49,320 nt of DNA from an uncultured Eubacterium sp. (GTDB lineage: Bacteria > Bacillota > Clostridia > Lachnospirales > Lachnospiraceae): contig CAJUBQ010000029.1 in NCBI GenBank assembly GCA_910584595.1, positions 1-49,320 of the forward strand, given 5' to 3'. The notes below the pieces were generated by a model. It did not search any database. It was not told the origin of the DNA and saw nothing but the letters and a program-made list of their open reading frames with translations. Of this stretch, positions 1 to 8,398 are shown piece after piece (positions within the stretch are counted from its first letter, which is position 1; the number at the start of each line of letters is the position of its first letter). A program made the position numbers and the translations under genes.

Positions 1-2
1 AA

Positions 3-92
3 ACCATTCCGCCAGACGCAAAGTCTGACTATGAAAAGCTTAAGTTAATGACATTTCTGGTGAATTGTGACTGTTATCTAAAAACGCCGTGA
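3..92 (+). CDS. Possible C-terminal end of an upstream gene (partial)
   Basis: Frame 3 is open from the window edge to a TGA at 90-92 and reads TIPPDAKSDYEKLKLMTFLV and onward for nine more residues. The composition is plausible for the end of a real protein and no other frame is open as well. It is too short to assign a family, and chance cannot be excluded. Confidence 0.25.
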   Translation, partial: TIPPDAKSDYEKLKLMTFLVNCDCYLKTP

Positions 93-177
93 ATCAAAAT
101 AAAAATGATGCAGTATTTGTATAGGAGGTGGAGAATATATAGTAAGAAAAAAGACAGAGTTATTAGATCTGATTTTT

Positions 178-321
178 CATGAAAGTGAAGATTTTTATGG
201 AAAAAGAGGTTCTTGATGGAAACAGAAGTTCTTATGGAACAAAAGTTCTTATGGAAAAAGAAATTTTTATGGAACAAAAGTTCTTATGGAAAAAGAAATT
301 CTTATGGAAAAGGAGAGAATT
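178..321 (+). repeat. Imperfect 17-19 bp ATG-containing tandem repeat upstream of the first gene
   Basis: About eight imperfect copies of a unit like ATGGAAAAAGAAATTCTT lie head to tail immediately before the start codon of the next gene. Each copy carries an ATG. Copies alternate between an ATGGAACAAAAGTTCTT form and an ATGGAAAAAGAAATT form. The last copy holds the likely ribosome site (AAGGAGAG) of the gene at 322. A similar but independent repeat precedes fabD. Confidence 0.75.
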
Positions 322-2679
322 ATGTGTAGGAAAACGAAAATGTACAGAAAAGTGAAAATAACAAAAATAGTGAAAAAGCTATGTGGAATATTGCTTGCGG
401 CTGCATGGATCGTGTGTGGCAGTGGTTTGCAGGCAATATATGCGAATGCCGATGTAAAAGATATCAGGGAGTTATATCCGGCAGTTCATACAGAATTACC
501 TGCTGAGACATCAGCAAGCGAGATTGGCAGCGCAAGTCTTATGCAGGATGAGCTGAATCAGACGAAAATAAACATCGATATATCCGGTATCAGGCAGGAA
601 CTTTTGAAAAAAGGTGTTGATACTATTAGTCTGGAAGCACAGATGCGTTATGCGGATACAGTCAGAAGACAAGTCAGCCATACGATAAAGCTAGTGGATA
701 ATATGGATGTGTATCAGGCGGATCTTGAAAACTTTGGCAAACATTATGTTACCTTGACCTACAAAAAAGGGGACGAGACAATTGCTGTTTCAGAGGAAAC
801 AATCGTTGGCATTGCTGCGCAGGAATATAACATTGCATATTTAAACGCGACATTTCCGGTAGTTTTATTTACTTTGTCCTTATGGGATAATGAAAACTGC
901 ATTACAAAAGGCGCACAAGGCAATCCGGTTCCAACCTTTTGTGTATTTGAACGGGCGTATTCCTGGGATTGGGAGAAATTGCCGGAAAATGTGTATCGTT
1001 TGCCTTATGCAGATGATATTTGTTATGAAGGGCGAAATAGCGGCAACTGGGTAGAAAACAGAGCAAATGCGGCCGCATATATTAAGGAGCTGTATGAGAT
1101 CAGTCCGGATGCAAGGTTTCACCTGTATACGGTAGATAATTATCCGGAACATATCCCAATGCTGTTTGATGCAAATCAAATACCGCAAAGCCAGTATGAT
1201 GCAGTGCTTTTGTCGGATGGCAGCGGAACATATTCTATTTTTAACCGGGTGTTTAAGGACGACACGGATGGCAGCAAATATCGTAGTTTGTGTGCGAAAT
1301 GGGAAGAATGCAGGCGCAAGTCTGCTGAAGAGGGAAAATATGTATCGATCGAAGATGGAGAATGGGGACTGCCGGAATATGCATCTGTGGCTGCGAAAGA
1401 GGATCATGTGTCATGGTGGGTGGCTAGGACGAACGGTACGTTTCAGATCGAAAATACGCAGCTGTTAGAGCAGGTGGTCGGGGAGTGTACGGTAAAGAGC
1501 GTTTCGCAGATGTTGGCAGATATAAAAGATATTGGGAAGGCGGAAGAGCTCAAAGAGCTTTATCGTTTTAATAATGAGATGTTTACGGATGCACGTGCAT
1601 CAGACAAGCCCGTAATGCTGTTTCTTGGTACGGTTATATCTGCAGAACAGACTTTTGAAGATTATGCCAATCTGACGATGAACTATTACGGAGATCGCTT
1701 TCAATACTATTACAAGGGGCATCCTGGCACACCAACAGCATTGTATCCCGATAAAATCAGTCAGTTGGAAAAACTTGGAATTACAGATGTTGATTCTAGT
1801 ATACCTGCAGAATTAATTCTGTTTTTCTTTCCGGATATTTATATGTGCGGATACCCTTCCTCTACCTATTTGAGTGTTGAGACAGAAAAAATGGCCTGTG
1901 GTCTGTTTGGAAATACGAAAGAAGAAGGTGAACAGCTGGAATATGGGAGGATGATGGATTTTTTTGCTACACCAATAGACTTGCAGCACCCGGAATATGG
2001 TTCCCTTTGCAAAGAGCAGAGTCATCCTTATTATGTTTTGGAATTTAATGATGCGTCCAAATATGACTGTGCGATATATGATGCAGCTGACGATAGCTTA
2101 ACGTTTTATAAAAAATCCGGTAATAGATACGAAATGGTAGAACGTGAGAATACAGAGGAACAGACGGCAGATGCTTTAAAAAAAGGCAAACGTTTTTCAG
2201 TAAATGGCCATACGTATCAAGTAACGAAAGACGGTACGTCTGCTTCAGTCACATTTTTAAAGACAAAAAGTAAAGCAGCCAAGGTGAACATCCCTGCAAC
2301 GGTTCAAAAAGATGGCGTCGTTTATAAAGTAACAGCGATTGCTGACCAGGCAATGCAGGCGAATAAAAAAGTAACAGAAGTCACGATAGGGAATCATGTT
2401 ACTTTGATTGGCGAAAAGGCGTTTGCCGGTTGTACGGCATTAAAAAAAGTGAAAGTTGGTACAGGACTAAAAACAATTGGCAAAGCGGCATTTAGCGGAG
2501 ATAAAAATCTTACGCTTTTTGTGCTTAAATCTAAAAATTTGACAAAAGTAGGAAAAAATGCACTAAGCAATACAAAGTCTGTGATTCAAATGAGAGTGCC
2601 GGGCGAAAAAATAAACAAATATGAGAAATTGTTTCGTGCAAAAGGCCAAGATACCCCATTAATCTTTAGAAAATATTGA
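322..2679 (+). CDS. Secreted GT80 (sialyltransferase)-like protein with C-terminal BspA-like leucine-rich repeats
   Basis: 785 residues. The start at 322 is preferred over the in-frame ATG at 286 because AAGGAGAG lies just before it. A basic N-terminus and a hydrophobic stretch (about residues 15-38) form a signal peptide. The middle resembles GT80 sialyltransferases (PM0188 family): SDGS with the putative catalytic Asp near residue 299, a YYYKGHP segment with His near 467, IPAE, then a PD...G..SS.Y.S segment with paired serines near 513-514, all in GT80 order. The last 140 residues are LRR_5/BspA-like (VTEVTIGNHVTLIGEKAF, LKKVKVGTGLKTIGKAAF). An exported transferase would need a nucleotide-sugar outside the cell, so activity is uncertain. 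It may be a binding protein derived from the enzyme. The GT80 call is by remembered family motifs, not a search. Confidence 0.6.
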   Translation: MCRKTKMYRKVKITKIVKKLCGILLAAAWIVCGSGLQAIYANADVKDIRELYPAVHTELPAETSASEIGSASLMQDELNQTKINIDISGIRQELLKKGVDTISLEAQMRYADTVRRQVSHTIKLVDNMDVYQADLENFGKHYVTLTYKKGDETIAVSEETIVGIAAQEYNIAYLNATFPVVLFTLSLWDNENCITKGAQGNPVPTFCVFERAYSWDWEKLPENVYRLPYADDICYEGRNSGNWVENRANAAAYIKELYEISPDARFHLYTVDNYPEHIPMLFDANQIPQSQYDAVLLSDGSGTYSIFNRVFKDDTDGSKYRSLCAKWEECRRKSAEEGKYVSIEDGEWGLPEYASVAAKEDHVSWWVARTNGTFQIENTQLLEQVVGECTVKSVSQMLADIKDIGKAEELKELYRFNNEMFTDARASDKPVMLFLGTVISAEQTFEDYANLTMNYYGDRFQYYYKGHPGTPTALYPDKISQLEKLGITDVDSSIPAELILFFFPDIYMCGYPSSTYLSVETEKMACGLFGNTKEEGEQLEYGRMMDFFATPIDLQHPEYGSLCKEQSHPYYVLEFNDASKYDCAIYDAADDSLTFYKKSGNRYEMVERENTEEQTADALKKGKRFSVNGHTYQVTKDGTSASVTFLKTKSKAAKVNIPATVQKDGVVYKVTAIADQAMQANKKVTEVTIGNHVTLIGEKAFAGCTALKKVKVGTGLKTIGKAAFSGDKNLTLFVLKSKNLTKVGKNALSNTKSVIQMRVPGEKINKYEKLFRAKGQDTPLIFRKY

Positions 2680-2701
2680 TCTACAGAAGATAGGAATCAA
2701 A

Positions 2702-4138
2702 ATGAAAAAATTAAATTTGTATTTCAGTCGTTTGCTGGAAAAGTTTTGGTTTTCATTTTCAGTGGTTGTATTTCTTGGGGCATTAGCGATCAAAGCGATG
2801 TATTCCATGGATGATTTTCCATATTTCCAAAAAAACGGCATATGGGATCTGGTGTTAACAGCAGCTATGATCGCCTTGCTGCTAGCCGTATTTCGCAAAA
2901 AAGAAATAATTGAGAAAAAGCTGAATTATATGTTTTTGTTTCTGTTTTTTGGCGGCCTGGGCTGTTTATTTTTGTTCCTTGTTCCTCTCAGGCCGTTTTC
3001 TGATATGCAGTATGTGGCAGAGGGAGCATTACAAATAGCAGCAGGAAACGTGGATGGCATTTTGCAGTCTGATTATTTGCAGATGATTACAAAAAATCTA
3101 AAAGTATCGCTGTTTTATGCATGTTTTGCAGTATGTTTGCCTAAAAACGTGATTTCCTTACGCATGATAAACGTCCTGCTATATCTTGTGATTTCCTTTT
3201 TTATGGGAAAGATCGGAAAAAATTTAAATCATAATTATCCAAAGATGATTTTTTTGCTTACGGCTTCTTACTTGCCATTATTTCTCTACTGCAATCATAT
3301 ATATTTTGATTTGCCTGTACTTTGCGTGTGTGTGGTTTCCGTTTATTTTTATACGTCTGGCAGAGATTGGAAACAGATGGTGCCTTCTGCTGTTTTTCTT
3401 GGAATAGGGATCAGTATGCGTGAATTGGCGTATGTATTTGCGCTGGCCATGGCTGTTGATTACGTTTTGCATGATAAAGTCAGATCCGTACGTGAAAATG
3501 TAAAAAAATGGTTTGCATTTTTTATCTTTGTATGCGTGATTCTAATGATTCCAAAGGCAACGGATAAAATAACGGATACTTTTTTTCGTGTGGAAGGAGC
3601 AGAATCCGAATCGATATGGACACAGTTTTGGATGGGCATCAATGAAGAAGAATTTGGTTTTATGCATAATGAAATATATGATGGACAGAAAGATTTTAAT
3701 GATTTCTATACTCTGCTGACGAGCAGGTCAGTGAAACAAAATATTCACCTGTTTGGCAGGAAAATATTTTGGACATGGACACAAGGGACTTATCAGGCAC
3801 AAAGATATGGATTTGGAAATGATGCAGAGCAGTCGTCAGATAAATTTGACTATGAAACAGCAGCGACGAAGTATTTATGTAAAGATATCCAAAGGGGACG
3901 AAAAATCGTAAATCTGGTTTGCCGGGCGCAGTATTTGGCGCTGTTTTTCTTTATGACAGTCGGCTTGTTTTCTATGGAGCAGGAACGGGAAGCGTACAGA
4001 ATTTTTTTATATGTCATGGTTTTGACGTTTATGATTCTTGTGTTTTATGAAATGAAGTCCAGATATATACTGCATTGTATCATTCCGATGATGATGTATG
4101 CTTTACGGGGGTTGAGGCTGTCAGACCGCATGTCCTAA
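2702..4138 (+). CDS. Polytopic membrane protein, GT-C glycosyltransferase-like
   Basis: 478 residues with about ten hydrophobic segments. It starts 22 bp after the GT80-like gene on the same strand, so the two are probably cotranscribed. After the second membrane segment an extracytoplasmic loop carries RPFSDMQYVAEGA, which fits the acidic first-loop motif of GT-C (PMT/ArnT-like) lipid-linked sugar transferases. A soluble stretch around residues 290-390 separates the helices of the two halves, and the C-terminus is membrane embedded and basic. The ribosome site is weak (ATAGGAATC). With its neighbour it suggests cell-surface glycan work, but donor and acceptor cannot be inferred. Flippase-like or other polytopic families remain possible. 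Confidence 0.5.
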   Translation: MKKLNLYFSRLLEKFWFSFSVVVFLGALAIKAMYSMDDFPYFQKNGIWDLVLTAAMIALLLAVFRKKEIIEKKLNYMFLFLFFGGLGCLFLFLVPLRPFSDMQYVAEGALQIAAGNVDGILQSDYLQMITKNLKVSLFYACFAVCLPKNVISLRMINVLLYLVISFFMGKIGKNLNHNYPKMIFLLTASYLPLFLYCNHIYFDLPVLCVCVVSVYFYTSGRDWKQMVPSAVFLGIGISMRELAYVFALAMAVDYVLHDKVRSVRENVKKWFAFFIFVCVILMIPKATDKITDTFFRVEGAESESIWTQFWMGINEEEFGFMHNEIYDGQKDFNDFYTLLTSRSVKQNIHLFGRKIFWTWTQGTYQAQRYGFGNDAEQSSDKFDYETAATKYLCKDIQRGRKIVNLVCRAQYLALFFFMTVGLFSMEQEREAYRIFLYVMVLTFMILVFYEMKSRYILHCIIPMMMYALRGLRLSDRMS

Positions 4139-4196
4139 TGAATGTGAAATGGTGAGATATGTTCCGTAAGATGCAAAATGATAGCAGTTAACAATG

Positions 4197-4252
4197 CGGC
4201 AGCCATTTTTTCAATAAATGATGCTGTTTATTCAAAATGATAGTAAGGCTGC
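4197..4252. terminator. Possible shared terminator between convergent genes
   Basis: GGCAGCC at 4197-4203 followed by ATTTTTTC pairs with GGCTGCC at 4246-4252. The loop is long (42 nt), so the call is weak, but the position between two convergent genes is right for a bidirectional terminator. Confidence 0.3.
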
Positions 4253-4268
4253 CTGGAAAATAAAAAGA

Positions 4269-4964
4269 CTATAAAAACTTTGCAATATACCAAAGCAGCA
4301 TAATATGCAACATATAAAACAAATAGAAAAAATATTTTACTTTTAATCCTCTTGTGTGATTGCAGTGTAAAAGTACAGGCAGTGCGAATATCATCATCCA
4401 CTCGTAATGTACAAAAAATAAACTACCGCCATAAGCAGCTGGGTGGATGCCAATCAGGACAGGAAGAATGTATTCTTCCATGCAATCAATACAAGGCCGT
4501 AGTGCAGGAAAAATCATCCAGATTTTGTGCAGTGCGGCAGGGATAAAATAACTTGCGCTTAGAAAGGTATATAACAAAACAAATAAAACGTATGATAGAA
4601 TCATATATATTTTTTTATACGAAAAAAGATATAAAATCAGTCCAAGAGAAACAAAGATCAGTCCACCTTCCATAGTATATAAACTGCCTGTGACTGCGGG
4701 CAGCAGAAAAAAACAAATACTTTCTGTATCTGCATTGCTGTTTTGAATCAAATAGCCGCAAATATAACAGACAATGAATTGGTATAACAAATATAATTTT
4801 TTGGAATGGGTATAATGTACGCTGTTACCTGCACAAAAAATAAATATGGGCGCTGAAATTCTTCCGATCCAGTGAAAACATATCGAAGTATTTGGAAAGA
4901 AATAAGCAATATGATCTAAAAGCATAGCTGCAGCAGCAATCAGTTTTAGATGAAATGCGTTCAT
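4269..4964 (-). CDS. TraX-family membrane protein
   Basis: 231 residues. The N-terminus MNAFHLKLIAAAAMLLDHIA with following WIGRISAPIFIFCAG is the typical opening of the TraX family (named after the F-pilin acetylase). Six to eight hydrophobic segments cover the rest. The length is normal for stand-alone Firmicutes TraX-like proteins, which are usually not linked to conjugation and probably act as membrane acyltransferases on unknown targets. The ribosome site AAGGAG sits 7 nt before the ATG on the minus strand. No conjugation genes are next to it. Confidence 0.75.
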   Translation of the reverse strand: MNAFHLKLIAAAAMLLDHIAYFFPNTSICFHWIGRISAPIFIFCAGNSVHYTHSKKLYLLYQFIVCYICGYLIQNSNADTESICFFLLPAVTGSLYTMEGGLIFVSLGLILYLFSYKKIYMILSYVLFVLLYTFLSASYFIPAALHKIWMIFPALRPCIDCMEEYILPVLIGIHPAAYGGSLFFVHYEWMMIFALPVLLHCNHTRGLKVKYFFYLFYMLHIMLLWYIAKFL

Positions 4965-5088
4965 AGGTTAGCTCCTTTTGTATATTTGCGAACTAAAAAA
5001 GAGTCTGGCTTGATAGTATATATACCATTCAGATAGTTTGCGCCGTTATGCGCGGCATGTTCAAAAAGCTTTGAGATTTCTTGGATTG

Positions 5089-5132
5089 TCGGCCAGAAAT
5101 CAACTGTACACATGCGTACAGTTGATGGCCGA
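5089..5132. repeat. Long near-perfect stem-loop downstream of the TIR-like gene
   Basis: TCGGCCA, a 4-nt bulge, then TCAACTGTAC pairs with GTACAGTTGA and TGGCCGA around a 6-nt loop. Seventeen base pairs are perfect apart from the bulge. No T-run follows on either strand, so it is not a standard terminator. It lies 33 bp past the stop codon of the minus-strand gene at 5165. Confidence 0.7.
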
Positions 5133-5164
5133 ACAGAATATGGAATCCTTGATGTTTCTCCCGC

Positions 5165-6775
5165 TTAACAAAATGAAATTGAATCCACAGTTTCAATGAA
5201 CTTATCATCAGGTCCGGTTGGTGCGTTGCTTTTTACGGTCCACCAACGATAATAAACACCATTATACTTTACTGAAACAGTGTGCCCGCATGGAAGCTTG
5301 ACATCGCATATATTTCCTTGTTTTACAGATTTCATAATTGCCTGATAGTCAGATTGAGCAACATGATAGAAATATTTCTCTTTTAAATACATATAATTCT
5401 CTGGATTCATTTGCTTTTTAGAGGCATCCCTGCAAATTGGGCATTCTATAATATATTTTTCCCGAAATTCTTTTGTATACACATAGGAACGCACATGTTC
5501 TATACAAAAAACTATGCTTTGTATTTGCTTTAAAAATTTTTTCATCTCATTAGTTTTTCTTTCGTCCATTTCGGACACTATTGACATAATCTCGGCTATC
5601 CAGTGAGCAAATGGTTTTTTCAACTTGATATACGTTTTTAAAAAGCAATCTGATAAGGCAGCTAATTTACGCATTCTTTCTACTAGTTCATATGCCGATA
5701 AGTTGGGATCGGAATTTATATAAAAACGACTCAGTTCCCGTAGCTGATAAGAGCTTAGTTTAGGCAAAAAATTAATTTTTTCTTTTATTGTCAAATATTT
5801 TGTCAGATCAAATTTCCAATTGCCGTTTTCATCCTGGAACGGTTTAACAACATAGATATTCGGACATTGTTCCATTTTCTTGTAATACGTCATTAACAGT
5901 GATATTTTCTCTCCGTACACCCACCATGATGAGCTATAATCCGGAGTATCGTAAATCCAAAAAGCCTTACAATTTTCTATAAACTTATTAGTGATACTTG
6001 CAATTTCAAATCCTCTTTGTGCAGTCATAAATTCCAACGATATGTTGCCAGGCGGAAAATACCAAATTTTATCTTTTGAAACCCTGCTGATTTCACAGAT
6101 GCTTGCAAACAACTCTTCCACAAACGGTTCCTCTGGATGTTCTCCCTGGTAGAATTGAGAATATCTGCTTAAATAACTGACAAATACACCTTCATCCTTA
6201 TCTGATCTTTTTAAAGAATCGAGGTACATTTTAAACTCAACTTTTAACACTTTGATTGCGTTTATCACATAATCTTTTTTTGTAGGCAAATTCATTTTCA
6301 GTTTACGCGGCAATTCCATGGATGAATGCTCCAAAGTGTTTAGAAGCCATTTCAATATATCCTCATTTGTCATTTTTTCACTGTATTCCGATGCTCCTGT
6401 TTTTATTATTCCCGGAGCGCCTCCTTTTCGAATTCCTTCAAAATTAACAGGTAAAATGGTTCTGGATACGATCAAAACATGATCCAGTTTTTTTAGCATC
6501 TCTAATGCTGCACGATATTGTTTGCAATCGCCTTCAATAGAACCATCAAAAATAACGACGTCCGAATCAAGGCATGCCATAATCGTCGGCATCATTTGAT
6601 AATCCTTTTGTTCTATCAGCTTTACCGGATGTCTCCTTAAAACATAGCCTGCCATAGCCTTACGAAACATATGGTATAACTCTTTTCCCTGGCTGGACAG
6701 TGCTTGAAAAAAAGTAATCGTAATTGGTTTCGGACCAATATTTGTTTTATTTGAAGCTGTTATATTCTTTTCCAT
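5165..6775 (-). CDS. Three-part protein with a central TIR-like domain and a C-terminal zinc-finger-like region
   Basis: 536 residues, good ribosome site (AAGGAG). Residues about 18-130 look like a Rossmann-type alpha/beta domain (CLDSDVVIFDGSIEGD, KKLDHVLIVSRTILPV). Residues about 196-312 match TIR architecture: box 1 VFVSYLSRYS, then IWYFPPGNIS, RGFEIA, and KAFWIYDTPDYSSSWWVYGEK, which fits the TIR segment ending in S.xWC..E. Glu289 is therefore a candidate NADase glutamate. The C-terminal part carries CPIC (445-448) and LPCGH (494-498), a likely zinc ribbon. It stands alone between traX and the fab operon with no partner gene. TIR proteins of this kind are often immune effectors. That role is inference, and the TIR call is by pattern only. 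Confidence 0.5.
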   Translation of the reverse strand: MEKNITASNKTNIGPKPITITFFQALSSQGKELYHMFRKAMAGYVLRRHPVKLIEQKDYQMMPTIMACLDSDVVIFDGSIEGDCKQYRAALEMLKKLDHVLIVSRTILPVNFEGIRKGGAPGIIKTGASEYSEKMTNEDILKWLLNTLEHSSMELPRKLKMNLPTKKDYVINAIKVLKVEFKMYLDSLKRSDKDEGVFVSYLSRYSQFYQGEHPEEPFVEELFASICEISRVSKDKIWYFPPGNISLEFMTAQRGFEIASITNKFIENCKAFWIYDTPDYSSSWWVYGEKISLLMTYYKKMEQCPNIYVVKPFQDENGNWKFDLTKYLTIKEKINFLPKLSSYQLRELSRFYINSDPNLSAYELVERMRKLAALSDCFLKTYIKLKKPFAHWIAEIMSIVSEMDERKTNEMKKFLKQIQSIVFCIEHVRSYVYTKEFREKYIIECPICRDASKKQMNPENYMYLKEKYFYHVAQSDYQAIMKSVKQGNICDVKLPCGHTVSVKYNGVYYRWWTVKSNAPTGPDDKFIETVDSISFC

Positions 6776-7062
6776 GTTTTCTATCGCTCCTTATCTGTTC
6801 TTTAATGAGATTCTAGCTGCTAAAGTCCTATTTTCTGCTTGATGTAATGTCTCAGATAGATATTAGATAGTATGAAAGTACACTTTTTGCATATTAGGTT
6901 CAGAAATAACGCTATTGCCATTGATGAAGTTACGATACATGTTTTTAAATGGTTGACTTAATAAACGATCCTTACAAATATTACTATAATTATAATACAA
7001 GCGTAAAAACATTACAAGCAAAATATTATAATAAAAGGAACGACACAATTTAATTTCCCTGC
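6776..7062. other. AT-rich intergenic region between divergent transcription units
   Basis: This stretch separates the minus-strand TIR-like gene from the fab promoter. It holds the ribosome site of the TIR-like gene at its left edge. I see no convincing gene. A 68-codon open frame on the minus strand has no ribosome site and odd composition. Confidence 0.6.
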
Positions 7063-7138
7063 TTGACAAATCTTTCCAGCAGTACTATTATACTTTGAGA
7101 GTCAAACAATTTGACTTTCAAGTTATTTGAGAATCAAA
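7063..7138 (+). promoter_or_regulatory. fab operon promoter with three FabT-type boxes
   Basis: The -35 TTGACA (7063-7068), a 17-bp spacer and the -10 TATTAT (7086-7091) form a strong sigma-A promoter with +1 near 7098. Three palindromes of the TTTGA-N3-TCAAA type follow: TTTGAGAGTCAAA (7094-7106), TTTGACTTTCAA (7110-7121) and TTTGAGAATCAAA (7126-7138). Their centres are exactly 16 bp apart. This resembles the known FabT box of streptococci. The regulator is very likely the MarR-type protein encoded last in this operon, which would repress by covering the start site. Confidence 0.85.
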
Positions 7139-7203
7139 CAAACAACAGGCAAACATACGCCTGCTATAAACGAAATCAAACAGAAAATAAGGAGAATGCA
7201 GAC

Positions 7204-7434
7204 ATGTTAGAAAAAATCGCAGAAATCGTAAAAGAGCAGTTAAATACAGATATGGAAATTACCGAAGCAACTTCATTTAAAGATGATCTTGGCGCTGATT
7301 CGCTGGATATTTTTGAACTCGTCATGGCATTGGAAGAAGAGTTTGGCGTGGAGATTCCTTCAGAAGATTTGGAAAGTGTCAATACTGTTGGGGATGTTAT
7401 TAATTATTTAAAAGCACATGATGTTGCAGAATAA
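7204..7434 (+). CDS. acpP: Acyl carrier protein
   Basis: 76 residues. The true start is the ATG at 7204 with AAGGAG 10 nt upstream. The in-frame start at 7111 lies inside the operator region. The GADSLDIFELVMALEEEF segment holds the serine (Ser33) that receives the 4'-phosphopantetheine arm. The rest (FGVEIPSEDLESVNTVGDVI) is typical ACP. It carries the growing acyl chain for every enzyme of the operon and is first in it, so it is transcribed closest to the FabT-controlled promoter. Confidence 0.97.
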   Translation: MLEKIAEIVKEQLNTDMEITEATSFKDDLGADSLDIFELVMALEEEFGVEIPSEDLESVNTVGDVINYLKAHDVAE

Positions 7435-7446
7435 GGCGGAACGAAG

Positions 7447-8391
7447 ATGGAAACAAGGATTACACAATTGTTAGGCATTCGGTATCCGATCATCCAGGGA
7501 GGTATGGCCTGGGTGGCAGAATACCATTTGGCGGCAGCCGTATCGAATGCCGGAGGACTTGGGATCATTGGAGCGGCAAGCGCACCTGCAGAAGTGGTGC
7601 GTACGCAGATTCAGGAAGCAAAAAAACTGACAGATCAGCCGTTTGGCGTGAATGTTATGCTGATGAATCCAAATGCTGAGGAAGTTGCCAGGGTTGTTAT
7701 CGAAGAAGGGGTGCAGGTGGTAACGACGGGCGCCGGCAATCCCGGCAAGTTTATCCCGATGTGGAAAGAAGCAGGAGTAAAGGTCATTCCGGTTGTTGCC
7801 AGCGTGGCCATGGCTAAAATGATGGAGCGTGCCGGAGCAGACGCGGTTGTGGCAGAAGGCATGGAATCCGGCGGACATATTGGCGAGCTGACGACGATGA
7901 CGCTTGTACCGCAGGTAGCGGATGCCGTACAGATTCCGGTCATTGCGGCCGGGGGCATTGCAGACGCGAGAGGATTTGCTGCGGCTATCATGCTGGGCGC
8001 TGAAGCTGTGCAGATGGGCACACGTTTTGTAACAGCAAAAGAATCCATTGTACATACGAATTATAAAGAGCGGATTATCAAAGCAAGAGATATCGATTCC
8101 GAGGTAACCGGGCGGTCTACCGGGCATCCGATTCGTGTACTGCGCAATCAGATGAGCAGAGATTATTTGAAAATGGAAAAGGCAGGAGCTTCTTTTGAAG
8201 AACTGGAAGTCCTGACGCTTGGTTCCCTGCGAAAAGCGGTGATGGACGGCGATGTGAAAGGCGGCAGCCTGATGGCCGGACAGATTGCGGGATTAGTAAA
8301 GCAAGAAAATAGCTGTAAAGAAATTATTGATGAAATCATGAATGGAGCACAGGAATTATTAGGCTTCCATAAAGAAAAAGGCTCTAATTAA
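7447..8391 (+). CDS. fabK: Enoyl-ACP reductase II (FMN-dependent)
   Basis: 314 residues, starting 12 bp after acpP. It opens with TRITQLLGIRYPIIQGGMAW, the nitronate monooxygenase/FabK TIM-barrel start, followed by GGLGIIGAAS, ESGGHIGELTT and the FMN phosphate-binding run VIAAGGIADARGFAAAIMLG. FabK reduces trans-2-enoyl-ACP in the last step of each elongation cycle. It replaces FabI here and is the triclosan-insensitive type. The position inside a FASII operon separates it from 2-nitropropane dioxygenase paralogues. Confidence 0.95.
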   Translation: METRITQLLGIRYPIIQGGMAWVAEYHLAAAVSNAGGLGIIGAASAPAEVVRTQIQEAKKLTDQPFGVNVMLMNPNAEEVARVVIEEGVQVVTTGAGNPGKFIPMWKEAGVKVIPVVASVAMAKMMERAGADAVVAEGMESGGHIGELTTMTLVPQVADAVQIPVIAAGGIADARGFAAAIMLGAEAVQMGTRFVTAKESIVHTNYKERIIKARDIDSEVTGRSTGHPIRVLRNQMSRDYLKMEKAGASFEELEVLTLGSLRKAVMDGDVKGGSLMAGQIAGLVKQENSCKEIIDEIMNGAQELLGFHKEKGSN

Positions 8392-8398
8392 AGAAAGA

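Noticed and set aside
880..1407. 175-codon minus-strand frame inside the first gene
   Set aside because: It mirrors the codon pattern of the plus-strand gene, has no ribosome site and no recognisable domain.
7471..8127. 218-codon minus-strand frame across fabK
   Set aside because: Shadow of fabK, rich in His, Cys and Arg as expected from antisense of a coding gene.
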